This document shows positions 59,974-64,000 of a stretch of 64,000 nt of DNA, one piece after another (positions within the stretch are counted from its first letter, which is position 1; each line of letters begins with the position of its first letter). Source of the stretch: Camellia lanceoleosa (lineage: Eukaryota > Streptophyta > Magnoliopsida > Ericales > Theaceae); assembly GCA_025200525.1 (NCBI GenBank), contig CM045762.1, positions 1,860,001 to 1,924,000 of the forward strand. Reading direction: 5' to 3'. Position numbers and translations under genes: made by a program. The notes under the pieces are model-generated. The model worked only from the letters and a program-made list of their open reading frames with translations, was not told where the DNA came from and made no database searches.

Positions 59974-62363
59974 TATGACAACCCTCACCTTTGATTAGTG
60001 CTAATCTATGATTAAGCATGATAAGTAATTGAACAGACTGAAATCCTGAACTGAATGCATGAGTATGTTGCTTTAATTGCATTTCTATCTGTTTGTTGTT
60101 AATTGATCTGTTCATGTTTTAGTTTCGAGTTTCGAATTGCGAATTGAAGGCCTTATCGGCGGCCGAATCAGAAATTGACTAGTGTTTTATGCTAATTAGA
60201 ATTTATGTGATTTTATGGTAGGTTTAATTTAAATTTGATTTGGAATTATTAAATTAGATTAAATAAAGTTAAATTGCATTAGTTTGAGCTTATTACCTTC
60301 TTGCCATTAGAGTGGACCACTTTGTCAAAAACATTGTTTAGAGCTTAGTTGCATCATTCTTCATCCTTTTCTAGAGGAAAATCGTGAGAGAGAGGGAGAG
60401 TAGAGGAAAATTGGTTTCATCAAGAGTTTTGCTTGGAAACTTAGAAGACTTGAAGAAGAATTGCATATTTGAGCTTCCATACCTTGAATTCAAGACATAA
60501 GGTAGAGAATTCATCCTCTCATTTGTGAATTTTAGTTGTATCTTGCTTGATTCATGGTAAATTAGTGATTTAAGTCTAGAATTAATTTGAAGAGTTGAAT
60601 TGTGAGCTAATTCATGCATGCATGTACAAGTTCTTGAAATTTGAAGATGCTTTGCAGGAAATCTTTACATGCATGTGCATATTTTAGTTGTGGTTCATGA
60701 ATTCACCTTGATTTTGAGCTAAACCTTGCATTTGGACATGTTTTGAAACATTAGAGTTCTTGGGAACTCATGCATGTATGATTTTTGCATTGTTCTTCAT
60801 GTTCTTGAATTGTGAGTTGGAAGTGGTGTTTAATTGGCAAACTTTTGGGCTTTAATTTTATCAATTGATCTTCAAAACTTGTTGTTCTATGAGTGTCCAA
60901 GTATTTTCCAGAAAATTAGCCCAAAAGAATCAAGTTTGAAGCTTTTAAAGTTGAGTTTTGTGCTCAAGGATCAATCTGGAAATTCCAGATTTTGGATCCA
61001 CGCTCAAGCGTAGGAATTCACGCTCAAGCGTACACTCTGAGTACATGCACTTCCGCTCGAGCGTAGAAAGTCACGCTCGAGCGAGGGTCTGAGTTTCATG
61101 CTCGAGCGGAGGTCGAGCATCCATCGAGCGTGAAAATCGTGCATCCAGTACTTTTTCATGAGTTTGCAGTCCGCTCGAGCGTAGAAAGTCACACTCGAGC
61201 GGAGATCCTTTGTCTGCATGTCCGCTCGAGCGTAGAAAGCCACAGTCGAGCGAGACCCCTGTTTTCTAAAAATTTTGAAAAGTGTTTTAAAGTGCATCTT
61301 TGCATCCTCATTCCATCCTAGGCATTCCTAAGCCTAGTTTAAGGCATCTTAACGAGGATAATGTTATAGAACCACACCAAGTCAAGTTAAGGGACTAAGT
61401 TATTAATCCCTAGTGTGTGTTCATTCTGTTACTATGTAGGGTTGGAATCTGAGAACGCTCATTAGCCTGCCTTTAGCCCAGTGCTCTGTGAGTAACAATG
61501 TTGTAAAGATATGTTCAATGACGATTATTTCTTGAACAATTAACTGTACTGTTTTCTGAAGTGATGTTGTTTACTGAATGAATGATGTCCTACTTATGAA
61601 CTGTACTCGTGGCATCCATAGCAACTTACTATTACTGTTACTGCTACTGTACTGTTACTGTACTGCTACTATCACAGAGATCTCTGTTGGTTCCAATTCT
61701 TGGAACCAATACTGTGTACTGTTATGATGGCCATCAACTGACTGTTCGGTCTATTAAAACCTACTGTACTGTTTGCTATTGGATGTACCACATATAACTG
61801 CTATGGTTTCTAAATGACTGATATGACTGTTTAATGACTGAAAGGACATTCATTCTTAACCTCTTTACACAGTTGTTATTCACTGGGTTTTAGCTCACTG
61901 TTTATATTTATATGTAGGTGTGCAGGCACCAGATTGATGCTAGGGTGGTCAGGTTAAGCTCCAGTTTTGTCAAGCCAACCATTGTGCCTCACTGCGAGGT
62001 TCCAAGTCGGTCCAAGCTAAGGCTGTTTTGGGGTGTCCCAGATTCACCCTTATTGTCTCTGTTTTGTAATAGATGTTTAAGACTTTCTGACTGTACAGTT
62101 ATGTTAAAGAGATTTGGTCCCTGGCGGGGATGTTTGTGTATATGTTGTATATATATGTTTTGGTTTTGAATGTGGCTTGTTCATAAAAGTCGTTTCACAT
62201 TCAGATTGTCACAGCTCATTGGACATCTTTTATTTACTGTTTTGGCTTCTGCCAGCCCCTTACTCTGTATTACTGTCATTACTATTAAGCAGGCCTTTGG
62301 TAATCATGGATTACTGGCCGGTTACGATGCTTGAACCCATAGGGGTGGGTTTGGGTCGTGACA
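59974..62363 (+). repeat. 3' LTR of element R (2390 bp)
   Basis: TATGACAACCC to GGGTCGTGACA, matching 52840-55240. It has an extra stretch of about 45 bp near 60483-60535 that the 5' LTR lacks, and a more complete set of CTCGAGCG boxes (60999-61252). Confidence 0.92.
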
Positions 62364-62368
62364 AAACC

Positions 62369-64000
62369 GAACCAAAACAGAGTCATGACATGGTAAAACA
62401 TCACCAAAACATGATGAAATGGAAAGAAATCAAGCTTGAATGACATGCTCAAACATGAGGCATACAAAGCTAGTTTAGGAGATTTACACTACAAGTGTAT
62501 AAGACATGCAAGAGCCAACCAAAGCAACCCAAAACAGATCTGAAGCATGTTAAAATAATACCAAAAACCTACTGAGATGGCCCCAAAACAAGCTAGAAAC
62601 ACATGCTCAAACATGAGGCATACAAAACTAGCTTGTGTGATTTACACTACAAGTGTATTAGGCATGCATGAAGTGACCAAACAAGCAAAAATAGTGGCAT
62701 GCCACAGCAAAATAACCACAAATACAAGCTAAGATATGGCCAACATAAACTTAACAAAGGTGCTCAAACATGAGGCATATAAAGCTAGTAAACAAGACAC
62801 AAATGAGAGGGGATGACCCTCTCCTATTTAGGACTCCAAAACCACCTTCCCACCATTGAAAATCCTCTGGATTTCAGTGGTAGAAAGGTCACGCAAAGGG
62901 TTCAACAAGAGCCTAAATGGATGGCTCAAAACAAGGCCTAACAAGGCCTAAGAGGGAGTAAATCACCCCAAACGAAAAAGTGACCTTAAACAACTATTTC
63001 AAGCATGCAAAAATAGAAATTTTTCTAGTTAAGAGTCAAGCTTAAAAACATATGCAAGTTGGTCTAAAGGTTAAGCAAGAAAGGGGAATTTAAAGGTCAA
63101 AGACTCACCCTTGAAGACCACCTTTACTACTGCAACTCTAGCAAGTTCTTTGAGCTTAAACCAGTCCAAGAACACAAAAAACAACCCCTTAGCACCTCAG
63201 TAACCAAAGTAAGGTGTTTAAGTGTGTGTTGGTGTGTTAAACTAAGACAAATCTACACGTTTGAAGCACAAAAATGAAGAACAAAGCAAGATAGATACAA
63301 GTGTATATCTAACTCTCCCACCTCACTTTTTCTGAACCTAGAGGAGGGAGGAGGAGCCTCCCTCTTATAGAGAGCAAAAGCACAAGCTTCTTGGAGAAGC
63401 TAAGCTTCAAGGCAATCCCTCCATACACGTGTATGGAGGATAGCTCTAGTGCCCTCCAACTGTGCCAACTGGAGGAAAATATCTTTAGAAAACTGAAGGA
63501 AAGTTGCCGACCAGTTAAGTGGTCGGCTAGCTACTTTTTCTGGTTTTTTAGGACAAAAAGTGTTCTCCCGGAAAGAAAAGTGGTTGGCCAATGGCTTCCA
63601 AGGCCAAAAGTGGTCGGCCAGGTGTCCAAATTGAAGCCTCAGAAGTTAGCTTTCCAATGGCACCAGCCTTGCATCAAAATTCCAACTATGCAAAAAGTTA
63701 TGCCTATTTTGGTGAAGCCACGCAGTTTCGATCCAACCGGAATAATGCCGAACTTCTCCCAAACTAGTTTTCTTCTCTCCTTTCTCATTTTCCTCAACTC
63801 CAATCCCCTAAACAAGGTGTTTTGAAAGATTTTTCAGAGATTTCATCTCTCTTTCGTTCATTTCCACTTTGTCCTCGCTCGATTTACCGAAAGGCGCAAC
63901 ATTTAACAAAATGCGAGCGTCGGAACGTCATAGGAACTTTGTTTCAAAAATATTTTGAAAGAGAGGGTTTTAAGGTCTAAAAACCATTCAAAATAGCTTT
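62369..64000 (-). mobile_element. LTR copy 'E', right part (U3 side on the minus strand), cut by the window end
   Basis: Homologous to the right ends of A-D. By comparison with C (36012-36189), about 130 more bases are needed to reach the terminus outside the window. TATA box (minus) at 63364-63371, GGCCG cluster at 63505-63623. The ORF at 63391-63825 has no recognisable domain. Confidence 0.85.
63364..63371 (-). promoter_or_regulatory. TATA box of LTR E
   Basis: CTATAAGA on the minus strand, in the same place relative to the GGCCG cluster as in A-D. Confidence 0.55.

Larger units (their letters stand above)
52840..62363 (+). mobile_element. Element 'R': near-complete Tekay/Del-like Ty3/gypsy chromovirus (9524 bp)
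   Basis: It starts TGTGACAACCC and ends GGGTCGTGACA. It is flanked by a perfect 5-bp duplication AAACC (52835-52839, 62364-62368). Order: 5' LTR, primer-binding site, gag, protease, RT, RNase H, integrase, chromodomain, polypurine tract, 3' LTR. Domain order with a C-terminal chromodomain and about 2.4 kb LTRs fits the Tekay/Del lineage. It sits inside LTR E, so it is younger than E. The two LTRs differ by point changes and two indels of roughly 45-60 bp. The coding region holds eight in-frame stops and one frameshift, so it cannot move by itself. Confidence 0.93.

Overview
The window reads as repeat-dense nuclear DNA of a flowering plant, probably a eudicot. The evidence is nested LTR retrotransposons of plant-specific Ty3/gypsy lineages (Tat/Ogre-like and a chromodomain-bearing Tekay/Del-like element), a MULE DNA transposon with plant-style introns, AT-rich intergenic DNA and hAT/MITE-like elements. 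I find no intact host gene, rRNA, tRNA or CRISPR array. The species cannot be fixed from what I can see.

Layout. (1) 1-11835 is the 3' half of a Tat-lineage element on the + strand: integrase end (1-612), then about 6 kb of antisense coding sequence, then a polypurine tract and 3' LTR (11129-11835). The antisense part holds a decayed plant-mobile-domain ORF and a second, unrecognised ORF. The second ORF is split by a 4.5 kb solo LTR ('A', 5502-10047). (2) 11836-17514 is AT-rich DNA with MITE-like, inverted-repeat and hAT-like elements. (3) About 17.2-27.2 kb is a decayed MULE: transposase on +, a Ulp1-like cysteine protease gene on -, and many copies of a TGTGAATATTCACA palindrome. It is split by a 3.9 kb solo LTR ('S1', 17515-21372). 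(4) 27210-40 kb is the 3' part of a minus-strand Tat/Ogre-like element: 3' LTR 'B', polypurine tract, 3'UTR and a tandem-repeat array. Solo LTRs 'C' (31659-36189) and 'S2' (36878-39272) lie inside it. (5) 41.5-49.3 kb is a plus-strand Ogre-like gag-protease region ('F'), split at the protease active site by solo LTR 'D' (44226-48096) and again by LTR copy 'E' (from 49292 past the window end). (6) Inside E sits an almost complete 9.5 kb Tekay/Del-like element ('R', 52840-62363) with both LTRs, primer site, gag, protease, RT, RNase H, integrase, chromodomain and target-site duplications. R entered after E, and E after F.

Coding regions are dead. Nearly every premature stop fits a Trp or Gln codon changed by a C-to-T or G-to-A transition, as expected from decay of methylated repeats. 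LTR copies A-E belong to one family with a very long LTR (3.9 to about 5.3 kb), and all lie on the minus strand. S1, S2 and R belong to a second group of related LTR families, all on the plus strand.

The most interesting signal is in family A-E. In four of five copies, a GGCCG-box cluster just upstream of the LTR TATA box has a matching inverted segment about 2-3 kb away in the transcribed part. The matching sequence differs from copy to copy, so the two sites appear to change together. In genomic RNA they would lie at opposite ends and could pair. Other leads are the two-gene antisense module of the Tat element, splice-like boxes around family-specific minisatellites in the second LTR group, CGCTCGAGCG arrays, and the MULE palindromes.
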